From positions 1,302,001 through 1,366,000 of the forward strand of contig NZ_CP049838.1 in assembly GCF_013085465.1 (NCBI RefSeq): a DNA stretch of 64,000 bases, written 5' to 3'. The DNA is from Streptomyces asoensis. Lineage in GTDB: Bacteria; Actinomycetota; Actinomycetes; Streptomycetales; Streptomycetaceae. The notes under the pieces were generated by a model. That model saw only the letters and a list, made by a program, of their open reading frames with translations. It had not been told where the DNA came from and ran no database searches. Below are positions 13,816 through 23,848 of this stretch, in pieces; position 1 is the stretch's first letter, and every line of letters starts with the position of its first letter. Position numbers and translations under genes: made by a program.

Positions 13816-16800
13816 TCAGGAAGAGCCGAGCTCGTTCTCTGCGAAGCTGAAGAGTTCGTCGTCGGAGGCGGAATCGAGGTCGAAACTCGCCTCGTCCTCC
13901 ACGAGGGCACCGGACGCCGCACACCGGGTCGCCAGGGTTTGCAGGCGCTTGGCCGTCTGGGCCAGGACATCGTCGTCCAGGGACGTACTGCTCAACGCCG
14001 CTTCCAGTCGGTCCAGTTCGGCGAGCACGGACATCGGCGAGACGCCCAGTTGCTCCAGCAGGACGTCGGCGAGAGCGGCCGGCGTCGGGTAGTCGAACAC
14101 GGCCGAGGCGGGCAATTGGAGCCCCGTGGCCGCCGTGAGCCGGTTGCGCAGTTCCACGCCTGTGAGCGAGTCGAAGCCGAGGTCCTTGAAGGCACGGTCC
14201 GGCGCGATGGCATCCCGCCCGCGACGGCCGCCCAGTACGGTCGCGGCGTCGGCACTCACCAGGTCGAGCAGGGCACGCTGCCGCTCAGGTTGCGGCATCT
14301 TCGCAAGCCGGTCGGCCAGGGACTCCCCCGCCACGCTGCCGGTGCCACCGGCGGCATTGGTGCGGACGGTCCGGCGTGGCCGGCGGACCAGGCCCCGCAG
14401 CATGAAGGGCATCCGGTCGGTTGCCGCCTGCTCGGTGAGGACGGCGAAGTCGAACTTGACCGGCATCAGCGCTGGTTCGTCGGCACCGAGACCGGCGTCG
14501 AAGAGCGCCATGCCCTCATCGACGGACAACGGACGAATACCACCACGGCTCATACGGGCCTGGTCGGACTCCCCGAGCGAACCCGTCATCGCACTCGACG
14601 CACCCCACAAGCCCCACGCCAGCGACACGGCAGGCAGACCCTGCCCGCGGCGCCACTGCGCGAAAGCATCCAGGAACGCGTTCGCAGCCGAATAGTTGCC
14701 CTGCCCCGGACCACCCAGCACACCGGCGGCCGAGGAATACAAGACGAACGCATCCAGGTCCATGCCCTGGGTCGCCTCATGCAGCGTCAATACCGCATCG
14801 ACCTTCGGACGGAACACCCCCGCCAAACGCTCCGCCGTCAACCCCGCGATCACACCGTCATCCAGCACACCAGCGGTATGCACCACACCCGACAACGGAG
14901 CATCGGCAAGCATGTCATTCAACAGCCCGGCCAGCGCATCACGATCAGCCACATCACACGCCGCCACCCGCACCACGGCACCGGCCTGCTCCAGCTCCGC
15001 CTTCAACATCTGCGCCCCGGGCACCTCCAGACCCCGCCGACTGGTCAGCACCAAACTGCGCACACCATGCACAGCAACCAAATGCCGCGCCACCACAGCA
15101 CCCAGCGTGCCCGTCCCACCCGTCACCAACACCGTGCCACCCGAACGGAACACCGGCTCAGCCGACGACGGGGACACGACGCGTGACAACCGCGGCACGA
15201 ACACCCCGCCCGAACGCACCGCAACCTGCGGCTCACCCAAAGCCACCACACCCGCCAACACCTTGCCGGCAGGCACCGGTTCACCCACCCCCACATCCAG
15301 CAGAACCATCCGGCCGGGATTCTCCGCCTGCGCCGAACGCACCAGACCCCACACCGCAGCCGCCACCGGATCCACCACACCAGACCCGCCCCCAACAACA
15401 ACAACATCCACCGCGCCCCGCGTCACCACCACCAAACGCCCCGAACCCGACGACACAAGAAACGACTGCACAGCAGACAGAACACCGGCAGAGACCCGAC
15501 GAACGTCCTCAGCACTCAGCGAAGCCGACTCCACCTCCAGCAACTCCACCTCGACATCGTCCGCCACGTCGTCCGCGACGTCGTCCGCGACGTCGTCCGC
15601 GACGTCGTCCGCGACGTCGTCCGCGTCATCACGCACCGGCAGACGAGACCACTCCACCCGGAACAGCGCATCACCACCACCGCCACCCGACACCCGCAAC
15701 TGCTCCTCAGTGACCCCCCGCACCACGAGCGACTCCACCGACGCAACCAAGGCACCTTCGCCACCGGCATCGAAGATTTCCAGGCGCGACGCGTCGGAAC
15801 CGCTCTCGGCCGGTGTCACCCGGATCCGGACGGCCGCGGCACCGGTGGCGTGCAGGGTCACCCCACGCCACTCCGCGGACAGGCCGGAGTGCCCGGTCGC
15901 ATGGGCCGCGGCCTCCAGAAGCACCGGGTGCAGACCGAAGCGTCCAGCGTCTGCGGCGAGTTCCTCGCCCAGGGCGAGCTCGATGTACTCCTCCTGCGCG
16001 GCCGCGCCACCACTTGGTACCGGAACCGTGCCAGAGGGCGTCAGCGTGCCGGTGGCGTGGCGAGTCCAGGGCTCGTCGCCCTGTTCGGCGCGGGTGTACA
16101 CGCCCACCGTGCGGTGCCCCTCGTCGTCGGCGCCCCCGACGGAGACCTGCACACGAAGGGCTCCCGTGGCCGGCAGCACGATCGGTGTCTCGATCGTCAG
16201 CCCACGCACCGTACCGACGCCGACCTCATCGCCCGCGCGGATCGCCAGTTCGACCAGGGCGGCCCCCGGCACCATGCCGGTGCCTGTGCCCGGCACGGAG
16301 TCCTCGACCAGCCATGGCTGAGCCTTGCGCGACAACCGTCCAGTACACAGCACACCTCCGGTCTCCGGCACTGCCATCACCGCGCTGAGCAGCGGGTGAC
16401 CCATCGACACGTCAGTCGCCGGTGGGGTGGCGGACAGCCAGTAGCGCTGGCGTTGGAAGGCGTACGTGGGCAGGTCCACACGGCGGGCACCGGTACCGGC
16501 GAACACCTTCTCCCAGTCGACATCGACACCACGCGAGTGCAACTGACCCAGGGCGACCAGCAGCGCACGGTCCTCCGGCATGCCCCGCCGCAGCGACGGG
16601 ACACAGTCCTGCGCCACCATCCCCGACAGCACACCATCAGGACCCAACTCCACAAACGTGGAGACCTTCTGCTCCCGTAACGTCTGGACACCGTCGTGGA
16701 AACGGACCGTGCCACGCACATGCTCCACCCAGTACTCCGGCGAACACAACCGACCCGCGTCCGCCACCTCACCCGTCAGATTCGACACCACCGGCACCGC

Positions 16801-19800
16801 AGGCTCGTGATACGTCAGCCCCGCCACAACCCGACGGAACTCCTCCAGCATCGGATCCATCAACGACGAATGAAAAGCATGCGAGACCCGCAACCGCTTG
16901 ATTCGACGGCCCTCGAAACGCGCCACCACCGCCGCAACCGCATCCTCCGCACCCGACAGCACCAACGACGTCGCACCATTGATCGCAGCGACACTCACAC
17001 CGTCACCAAGCAGGGGCGTGACCTCGCCCTCCGCCGCCTCGACCGCGAACATCACCCCACCCGACGGCAACGCCTGCATCAACCTGCCCCGCGCCACCAC
17101 CAAAGCCGCCGCATCCTCCAACGACCACACACCCGCCACATACGCAGCCGTCACCTCACCAATCGAATGACCCGCCACATAATGGGGACGCACACCCCAC
17201 GACTCCACCAGCCGGAACAACGCCACCTCAACCGCGAACAGCGCCGGCTGCGCATACCCCGTCTCGTCCAACAGCGCCGCCTCATCACCAAAGACCAGAT
17301 CCTTCAGCGAACGGCCCAGACTCTTGTCCACTGCCGCGCACACCTCGTCAAAGGCATCCGCGAACACCGGGAACACTTCATACAGTTCACGTCCCATCCC
17401 GGCCCGCTGCGCACCCTGGCCCGTGAACAACACACCCAGACGACCCGCAACCACTGTTTCCGGCCGTACCGACGCGAGCCCCTCCCGCGCCTCCTCCACC
17501 GAACCCGCCACCACCACCGCACGATGATCGAAACGAGCACGCGTCGTCGCCAGCGAATACGCGGCGTCCGTGAGGCTCAGTTCACGCTCCCGGTCAAGGA
17601 ACTCAGCCAGCCGCACCGCCTGAGCACGCACCGCCTCCGGCGACCTGCCCGACACCACCAACGGCACCACACCATCACGCACCACACCACCCGGCACCAC
17701 CGCACGCTCCACCGGACCCGCAGGCTCAACAGCCTCCAAAATCACATGCGCATTCGTCCCACTGATACCGAACGCCGACACACCAGCGCGCCTAGGACGG
17801 TCCGCTACTGCCGGCCACTCCCGCGACTCCGTCAGCAACTCCACCGCACCCGCCGACCAGTCCACCTCCGACGACGGAGCATCCACATGCAACGTCTTCG
17901 GCAGCACACCATGCCGCATCGCCTGCACCATCTTGATCACACCCGCCACACCCGCGGTGGCTCCCGTGTGACCGAGGTTCGACTTCAGGGCCCCGAGCAG
18001 CAGCGGACGGTCGTCGCCGGGCCGCTCCTGACCGTACGTCGCGATCAGCGCCTGCGCCTCGATCGGATCACCCAACGACGTACCCGTACCGTGCGCCTCC
18101 ACGACGTCGATATCAGCCGCCGACAACCCTGCGTTCGCCAACGCCTGCCGGATCACACGCTGCTGGGAGGGTCCGTTCGGAGCGGTCAGGCCGTTCGACG
18201 CACCGTCCTGGTTCACCGCACTGCCCCGCACCAGAGCCAGCACCTCATGACCGTTACGCCGCGCGTCCGACAGACGCTCCAGCAGGACGACTCCGACGCC
18301 CTCGGCCCAGCCCGTGCCGTCCGCGCCCTCGGCGAACGCCTTGCAGCGCCCGTCCGGCGCCAGGCCCCGCTGCCGTGAGAACTCGACGAAGACGCCGGGG
18401 CTGGACATCACGGCCACTCCGCCGGCCAGGGCGAGCGAGCACTCACCATTGCGCAGGGCCTGCATCGCGGAGTGCATCGCCACCAACGAGGACGAGCATG
18501 CCGTGTCGATGGTGAGCGCGGGACCCTCCAGGCCCAGGACGTACGACACGCGGCCGGAGGCGACGCTGCCCGCGCTGCCGGTCAGGGCATAGCCCTCGGT
18601 GCCATCGGCACCGCCGCCGAGGCGCGGGGTGTAGTCCTGGGCTCCCATGCCGGTGAAGACACCGACGTCCTTGCCCCTCAGTGACATCGGGTCGATGCCC
18701 GCCCGCTCCAAGACCTCCCACGAGGTCTCCAGCAGCAGCCGCTGCTGCGGATCCATCGCCAACGCCTCACGGGGGTTGATGCCGAAAAAGCCGGCGTCGA
18801 AGTCGGCGACGCCGTGCAGGAAACCGCCCTTGCGGACGTAGGTCGTGCCGGGGGCGTCCGGGTCGTCGGAGAGCAGACCGTCCAGGTCCCATCCGCGGTC
18901 GGCCGGGAAGTCGACGAGCGCGTCGCGGCCCTCGGCGAGCAGGGTCCACAGGTCCTCGGGCGAGGTCACGCCGCCGGGGAGGCGGCAGCCCATGGAGACG
19001 ATCGCGATCGGGTCGTCGGCCGCGGGGGACGGTGACGGTGCGACGGCGGGCAGGGCCTCGGCAACATCGTCGCCGACGAGTTCCGCGCGCAGGTGGTCGG
19101 CCAGCGCCCTGGGGTTCGGGTAGTCGAAGACGAGGGTGGCGGGCAGGCGCAGCTGTGTGGCGGCGTTGAGACGGTTGCGCAGTTCGACCGCGGTGACCGA
19201 GTCGAACCCGATCTCCTTGAACGCCCTGTCCGCCTCGACGCCTTCGGCGTCCGTGTGGCCCAGGACGGCTCCGGCTTCGGTCCGCACCAGGCTCACCAGC
19301 AGGTGTTCCTGTTCGGCCGGTGAGAGCTCCAGGAGTTCGGCACGCAGGGCGGAGGCATCGGTGTCGGGGCGGTCCTCGGTACTGCCGACGAGGAGTTCGG
19401 TGACCTCGGGCAAGCCACGCAGCAGGGGCCGGGGTCGGCTGAGGGTGAAGGCCGGGGCGAAGCGGGTCCAGTCGATGCCGGCGACGACCACGTGCGTCTC
19501 GTCGTGCTCGACGGCCTGCACCAGTGCGGCCACACCGAGGCGGGGTTCCATCAGGGAGAGGCCGAGCTTGGCGAACTCCCCCGCCATCGACGCGTCGACC
19601 ATGCCGCCGCCGTCCCACGCGCCCCAGGCGATGGAGGTGGCAGTCAGTCCGCGGGCGCGCCGGTGGTGGGCCAGCGCGTCGAGGTACGCGTTGGCTCCGG
19701 CGTACGACGTCAGGCCGTTGCTGCCCCAGGCGGTGGCGCCGGAGGAGAAGAGGACGAAGGCGTCGAGATCGCGGTCGCCGAGCAGGTCGTCCAGATGACG

Positions 19801-22800
19801 GGCACCGGCGATCTTGGCGCGGCCCATCTCGGCGAACTGCTCGACCGTGAGCCCGGACAGGGGTGATTCGGTCTGGGGCGCGCCGGCGAGGTGCAGGACG
19901 GCGGTCAGTGGCAGTTCGGCGGGGACGGCGTCGAGGAGGGCGGCGACCGTGTCACGGTCGCCGATGTCGCAGGCGGTGATGGTGACCCGGGTGCCGTGGG
20001 CCTCGAGTTCGGTGCGGAGTTCACCGGCGCCGGGGGCGTCGGGGCCGCGGCGGCTGGTCAGTACCAGATGTTCGGCGCCGAGCTCGGCGAGTCGGCGGGC
20101 GACGTGGGCTCCTGTGCCGCCGGTGCCACCGGTGATCAGGACGGTGCCGCGCGGAGTCCAGGGCTTGGGGGCCGGGGTGTCCTCCAGCGGGGCGCGGCGC
20201 ATGCGGCGGGCGTGCAGGCCGTCGGGGCGTACGGCGAGTTGGTCCTCCTCGTCGGCTCCGGAGAGGGCGGCGCACAGCAGGTCAAGGGTGTGCGGGTCGG
20301 GTTCGTCGGTGCCGGAGGGCAGGTCGACGAGGCCGCCCCAGGTCCGGGGGTGGTCCAGTGCCAGGACGGTGCCGATGCCCCACATGACGTGCTGGGAGAC
20401 GTCGGTCAGCTCGGCGGGGTCTGCGACGGCGACGCCGCCGGACGTGACCGCCCACAAGGGTGCCTCGATGCCGGCGTCACCGAGTGCCTGGACGAGGGTC
20501 ACGGTGCCGATCGTGCCGCGCGACCAGGTGGTGTGGACGGGGTGCGGCCGGGCGTCGAGTGCCAGGAGCGACACGATCCCCGAGAAGGGCTGGTCGGGCA
20601 GGGCAGCGGCCAGCGCCTCCCGGTCCGTGTTCTCGGTGTCGACCTCGATGCGCACGATCTGCGCGCCGCGCTCGGTGAGACCGGTGGCGACGGCTTCGGC
20701 GAGCGGACCGCTGTCGGTGCCGGCGGCTATGAGCCAGGTGCCCGAGAGGGTGCCGGTGGTGTCGATCCGGTCCCAGCCGAGGCGGTAACGCCATCCGTCG
20801 ACGACGGACCGTTCCCGTCGGCGGCGTCGCCAGGAGGAGAGTGCGGGCAGGACTTCGTCGAGTACGGAGGCCTTGAGCTGGAGGTCGTCGGCGAGGGCGT
20901 CGGTGTCGCCGGCCTCGATCGCGGCCCAGAAGGCGGTGTCGACGGGGTCGGCCTCGACGGCGGGCCTGTCGTTCGCATCGAGCCAGTAGCGCTGGTGTTG
21001 GAAGGGATACGTCGGCAACTCCACCCGCCGGGCCCCCCACGCATCGAACGCAGCCTCCCAATCAACATCAACACCCCCCGCAAACACCTCACCCACCGAC
21101 CGCAAGAACCGCTCCAGACCCCCCTCACCACGACGCAACGACCCCACCACCAGGCCGTCCACACCCACCGCACCCATCGTCTCCGCCACCACAAAACCCA
21201 GCACCGGATGCGGACTCATCTCCACAAACACCCGCCGCCCCTCACCCAACAGCCGCCGCGTCACCTCCTCCAAACGCACCGGCTCCCGCAGATTCCGATA
21301 CCAATACCCCCCGTCCAACAACGCCGTATCCACCACCCCACCCATCACCGTCGAATAGAACGGCACCCCCGACGACACCGCCGACACACCCTCCAACACC
21401 CCCGCCAACTCACCCTCAACCCGCTCCACCTCCACCGAATGAGACGCGTAATCCACCGCAACCCGACGCACCCGCACCCCCTCAGCACCCAACTCCTCCT
21501 CCAACACCCCCAACGCATCCACCCCACCCGCCACCACCACCGACGACGGACCATTCACCGCAGCAACCGACAACCCCCCACCCAAACGCCCCTCCACCAC
21601 ACCCACCGGCAGAGCAACCGACAACATCCCACCCCCACCAGCAAGCGACGACGCAATCACCGCACTACGCCCCGCCACCACCCGCGCACCGTCCTCCAAC
21701 GACAACGCACCCACCACACACGCCGCCGCGATCTCCCCCTGCGAATGACCCACCACACCAGCCGGCTCCACACCCACCGACCGCCACAACCCCGCCAACG
21801 ACACCATCACAGCCCACAACACAGGCTGCACCACCTCAACCCGCCCCAACGCCTCCTCATCACCCAACACATCAACCAACGACCACCCCACAAACGGCGC
21901 CAACGCCTCCCCACACCGCGCCATCCACTCCGCAAACACCACCGACTCCGACAACAACCCCAACGCCATCCCCACCCACTGCGCCCCCTGACCCGGAAAC
22001 ACAAACACCACACCCCCACCACCATGAACGGCAGTCGGTACCGAGGTGTTCTCTGCCAGGGCGGTGAGGCGGCTCAGTGCTTCCTGCCGAGTGCCGGCGA
22101 CCACCACACCGCGGTGGTCGAACGCCGCGCGTGAGGTCAGGGAGAGGGCGACGTCGTGGAGTGCGGCCTCGGGCCGGTCCTCCAGGAAAGCGGCGAGCCG
22201 CCTGGCCTGCTCGCGCAGGGCGTCGGGGGTCTTGCCCGACAGGGCCAGTGGCACCACGCCCTGGGGCACGACCTGTTCGGCCTGTTCGGCGTCCGGCGGC
22301 ATGGACTCGGCGGGCGCCCCGGGTGCGGTGGCTTCGGGGTCCGCCGGGCCGGACTCCTCGGACGCGGGCGCCGCAGCCTGTGCGGACTCGATGACGACAT
22401 GGGCGTTGGTGCCGCTGAGGCCGAAGGACGACACACCGGCACGCCGCGGCTCGCCCCGCTCGGGCCACTCCCGCGCCTCGGTCAGCAACTCGACCGCACC
22501 CGCCGACCAGTCCACCTCAGGCGTCGGAGCGTCCACATGCAACGTCTTCGGCAGCACACCATGCCGCATCGCCTGCACCATCTTGATCACACCCGCCACA
22601 CCCGCAGCCGACTGGGCGTGACCGATGTTGGACTTCAGCGAACCCAGCCACAGCGGGCGGCCGTCGCCGGGCCGCTCCTGGCCGTAGGTGGCGAGGAGGG
22701 CCTGCGCCTCGATCGGGTCACCGAGGGACGTACCGGTGCCGTGCGCCTCCACCACGTCGACATCCGCCGCGGACAGCCGGGCGTTCTCCAGCGCCTGCCG

Positions 22801-23763
22801 GATCACCTCCCGCTGGGCGGGGCCGTTGGGCGAGGTGAGGCCGTTGGACGCACCGTCCTGGTTCACGGCGGTGCCGCGGACGACGGCCAGGATGTCGTGG
22901 CCGTTGCGGCGGGCGTCCGACAGACGCTCCAGCAGCAGGACGCCCACCCCCTCGGAGAAGCCGGTGCCGTTGGCGCCGGCGGCGAAGGCGCGGCACCGGC
23001 CGTCCGGGGAGAGCCCGCGCTGGCGGGAGAACTCGACGAACATCTTGCTGTCGGCCATCACGGCCGCGCCGCCCGCCAGCGCCATCTCGGACTCACCGGC
23101 GCGCAGGGACTGGACGGCCAGGTGGATGGCGACCAGCGACGAGGAGCAGGCGGTGTCGACCGTCACCGAGGGGCCTTCGATGCCGAGCGTGTACGACACG
23201 CGGCCCGAGGCGAAGCTACCGGTGCTGCCGCGTCCGAGGTACGCCTCCAGGTCCTCGGGGACCTGTCGTACGCGCGGGGCGTAGTCGTGGTGCATGACGC
23301 CGGTGTAGAGGCCGATCCTGCGTCCGCGCAGGGAGGTGGGGTCGATGTTGGCACGTTCGAAGACCTCCCAGGAGGTCTCCAGGAGCAGTCGCTGCTGCGG
23401 GTCCATCGCCAGCGCCTCGCGCGGGGAGATCCCGAAGAAGGGCGCGTCGAAACCGGCCACGTCGTCGAGAAAGCCGCCCTCACGGACGTAGGACGTTCCC
23501 GGTGCGTCGGGGTCCGGGTCGTAGATGCCCTCCAGGTCCCAGCCTCGGTCGGCCGGGAAGGGGGTGATGCCGTCGATGCCGTCGGCCACCATCCGCCAGA
23601 GGTCCTCGGGGGAGGTCACGCCTCCCGGCAGACGACAGGCCATACCGACGATGGCGATGGGCTCCCATGCCTTCTCCTCGACCTCGCGCAGTCGGCGGGT
23701 TGCCTGACGGGCGGTGGCAACGGCCTTGTTGAGGTATTCGCGGTACTTCTTGTCGTCGGCCAT
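13816..23763 (-). CDS. Type I polyketide synthase, extension modules 3 and 4
   Basis: 3315 residues from ATG 23761-23763 with AGGAG upstream. Module 3: KS Cys near residue 204, AT GHSQG near 673 with YASH (methylmalonyl-CoA), no DH, KR TGGTGGTG near 1211 without LDD and with a Trp in the catalytic loop (A-type), ACP near 1519. It should give a methyl-branched hydroxyl unit. Module 4: KS Cys near 1756, AT GHSIG near 2199 with HAFH (malonyl), a DH-like region near 2484, KR near 2878 (LDD, B-type), ACP near 3198. The module 4 DH has lost its HxxxGxxxxP histidine (VEDSVPG), has LLE for LLD in the second motif, and lacks the YGYGPxFQGL segment. It is judged inactive, leaving a free hydroxyl. A six-unit ADDV repeat precedes the KR. 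The C-terminal tail is acidic (SDDELFSFAENELG). Operon gaps are 85 bp upstream and 43 bp downstream. Confidence 0.96.
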   Translation of the reverse strand: MADDKKYREYLNKAVATARQATRRLREVEEKAWEPIAIVGMACRLPGGVTSPEDLWRMVADGIDGITPFPADRGWDLEGIYDPDPDAPGTSYVREGGFLDDVAGFDAPFFGISPREALAMDPQQRLLLETSWEVFERANIDPTSLRGRRIGLYTGVMHHDYAPRVRQVPEDLEAYLGRGSTGSFASGRVSYTLGIEGPSVTVDTACSSSLVAIHLAVQSLRAGESEMALAGGAAVMADSKMFVEFSRQRGLSPDGRCRAFAAGANGTGFSEGVGVLLLERLSDARRNGHDILAVVRGTAVNQDGASNGLTSPNGPAQREVIRQALENARLSAADVDVVEAHGTGTSLGDPIEAQALLATYGQERPGDGRPLWLGSLKSNIGHAQSAAGVAGVIKMVQAMRHGVLPKTLHVDAPTPEVDWSAGAVELLTEAREWPERGEPRRAGVSSFGLSGTNAHVVIESAQAAAPASEESGPADPEATAPGAPAESMPPDAEQAEQVVPQGVVPLALSGKTPDALREQARRLAAFLEDRPEAALHDVALSLTSRAAFDHRGVVVAGTRQEALSRLTALAENTSVPTAVHGGGGVVFVFPGQGAQWVGMALGLLSESVVFAEWMARCGEALAPFVGWSLVDVLGDEEALGRVEVVQPVLWAVMVSLAGLWRSVGVEPAGVVGHSQGEIAAACVVGALSLEDGARVVAGRSAVIASSLAGGGGMLSVALPVGVVEGRLGGGLSVAAVNGPSSVVVAGGVDALGVLEEELGAEGVRVRRVAVDYASHSVEVERVEGELAGVLEGVSAVSSGVPFYSTVMGGVVDTALLDGGYWYRNLREPVRLEEVTRRLLGEGRRVFVEMSPHPVLGFVVAETMGAVGVDGLVVGSLRRGEGGLERFLRSVGEVFAGGVDVDWEAAFDAWGARRVELPTYPFQHQRYWLDANDRPAVEADPVDTAFWAAIEAGDTDALADDLQLKASVLDEVLPALSSWRRRRRERSVVDGWRYRLGWDRIDTTGTLSGTWLIAAGTDSGPLAEAVATGLTERGAQIVRIEVDTENTDREALAAALPDQPFSGIVSLLALDARPHPVHTTWSRGTIGTVTLVQALGDAGIEAPLWAVTSGGVAVADPAELTDVSQHVMWGIGTVLALDHPRTWGGLVDLPSGTDEPDPHTLDLLCAALSGADEEDQLAVRPDGLHARRMRRAPLEDTPAPKPWTPRGTVLITGGTGGTGAHVARRLAELGAEHLVLTSRRGPDAPGAGELRTELEAHGTRVTITACDIGDRDTVAALLDAVPAELPLTAVLHLAGAPQTESPLSGLTVEQFAEMGRAKIAGARHLDDLLGDRDLDAFVLFSSGATAWGSNGLTSYAGANAYLDALAHHRRARGLTATSIAWGAWDGGGMVDASMAGEFAKLGLSLMEPRLGVAALVQAVEHDETHVVVAGIDWTRFAPAFTLSRPRPLLRGLPEVTELLVGSTEDRPDTDASALRAELLELSPAEQEHLLVSLVRTEAGAVLGHTDAEGVEADRAFKEIGFDSVTAVELRNRLNAATQLRLPATLVFDYPNPRALADHLRAELVGDDVAEALPAVAPSPSPAADDPIAIVSMGCRLPGGVTSPEDLWTLLAEGRDALVDFPADRGWDLDGLLSDDPDAPGTTYVRKGGFLHGVADFDAGFFGINPREALAMDPQQRLLLETSWEVLERAGIDPMSLRGKDVGVFTGMGAQDYTPRLGGGADGTEGYALTGSAGSVASGRVSYVLGLEGPALTIDTACSSSLVAMHSAMQALRNGECSLALAGGVAVMSSPGVFVEFSRQRGLAPDGRCKAFAEGADGTGWAEGVGVVLLERLSDARRNGHEVLALVRGSAVNQDGASNGLTAPNGPSQQRVIRQALANAGLSAADIDVVEAHGTGTSLGDPIEAQALIATYGQERPGDDRPLLLGALKSNLGHTGATAGVAGVIKMVQAMRHGVLPKTLHVDAPSSEVDWSAGAVELLTESREWPAVADRPRRAGVSAFGISGTNAHVILEAVEPAGPVERAVVPGGVVRDGVVPLVVSGRSPEAVRAQAVRLAEFLDRERELSLTDAAYSLATTRARFDHRAVVVAGSVEEAREGLASVRPETVVAGRLGVLFTGQGAQRAGMGRELYEVFPVFADAFDEVCAAVDKSLGRSLKDLVFGDEAALLDETGYAQPALFAVEVALFRLVESWGVRPHYVAGHSIGEVTAAYVAGVWSLEDAAALVVARGRLMQALPSGGVMFAVEAAEGEVTPLLGDGVSVAAINGATSLVLSGAEDAVAAVVARFEGRRIKRLRVSHAFHSSLMDPMLEEFRRVVAGLTYHEPAVPVVSNLTGEVADAGRLCSPEYWVEHVRGTVRFHDGVQTLREQKVSTFVELGPDGVLSGMVAQDCVPSLRRGMPEDRALLVALGQLHSRGVDVDWEKVFAGTGARRVDLPTYAFQRQRYWLSATPPATDVSMGHPLLSAVMAVPETGGVLCTGRLSRKAQPWLVEDSVPGTGTGMVPGAALVELAIRAGDEVGVGTVRGLTIETPIVLPATGALRVQVSVGGADDEGHRTVGVYTRAEQGDEPWTRHATGTLTPSGTVPVPSGGAAAQEEYIELALGEELAADAGRFGLHPVLLEAAAHATGHSGLSAEWRGVTLHATGAAAVRIRVTPAESGSDASRLEIFDAGGEGALVASVESLVVRGVTEEQLRVSGGGGGDALFRVEWSRLPVRDDADDVADDVADDVADDVADDVADDVEVELLEVESASLSAEDVRRVSAGVLSAVQSFLVSSGSGRLVVVTRGAVDVVVVGGGSGVVDPVAAAVWGLVRSAQAENPGRMVLLDVGVGEPVPAGKVLAGVVALGEPQVAVRSGGVFVPRLSRVVSPSSAEPVFRSGGTVLVTGGTGTLGAVVARHLVAVHGVRSLVLTSRRGLEVPGAQMLKAELEQAGAVVRVAACDVADRDALAGLLNDMLADAPLSGVVHTAGVLDDGVIAGLTAERLAGVFRPKVDAVLTLHEATQGMDLDAFVLYSSAAGVLGGPGQGNYSAANAFLDAFAQWRRGQGLPAVSLAWGLWGASSAMTGSLGESDQARMSRGGIRPLSVDEGMALFDAGLGADEPALMPVKFDFAVLTEQAATDRMPFMLRGLVRRPRRTVRTNAAGGTGSVAGESLADRLAKMPQPERQRALLDLVSADAATVLGGRRGRDAIAPDRAFKDLGFDSLTGVELRNRLTAATGLQLPASAVFDYPTPAALADVLLEQLGVSPMSVLAELDRLEAALSSTSLDDDVLAQTAKRLQTLATRCAASGALVEDEASFDLDSASDDELFSFAENELGSS
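15553..15624. repeat. Six 12-bp units coding an ADDV repeat in the module 4 PKS
   Basis: Units of the form GACGTCGTCCGC (first two slightly different) run in frame on the minus strand and encode Ala-Asp-Asp-Val repeated. They lie in the linker before the KR, next to the dead DH. Other modules have a shorter [14 protein letters not shown] linker here. Confidence 0.9.
16440..17957. repeat. AT and KS-AT linker repeat, module 4 copy
   Basis: Partner of 11099-12616. Immediately beyond it module 4 has GGTGGCTCCC where module 5 has GGTCGCCTGG, so the identity ends within the KS. Confidence 0.75.
20981..22032. repeat. AT-domain repeat, module 3 copy (about 1052 bp)
   Basis: This block covers the methylmalonyl AT and the start of the post-AT linker. 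It appears identical in DNA to 26748-27799, with a constant offset of 5767. The two copies share the same translations in several reading frames, so identity holds at DNA level. Third positions differ from the flanks, with many codons ending in T or A on the coding strand. Confidence 0.85.
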
Positions 23764-23848
23764 GGGGAAGGTCAGCTCCTAGAGAAAGACTTCTGACGGC
23801 GAGTGGGCGGCGGGGACGGGCTGCGCCAGGAAGCGGGGAACGGCTGCG

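Noticed and set aside
350..17957. Regularly recurring near-identical blocks that might suggest mobile elements or an array
   Set aside because: They are in-frame parts of PKS modules, 1-1.7 kb long, with no terminal inverted repeats, transposase or short spacers. No CRISPR array or insertion sequence was seen.
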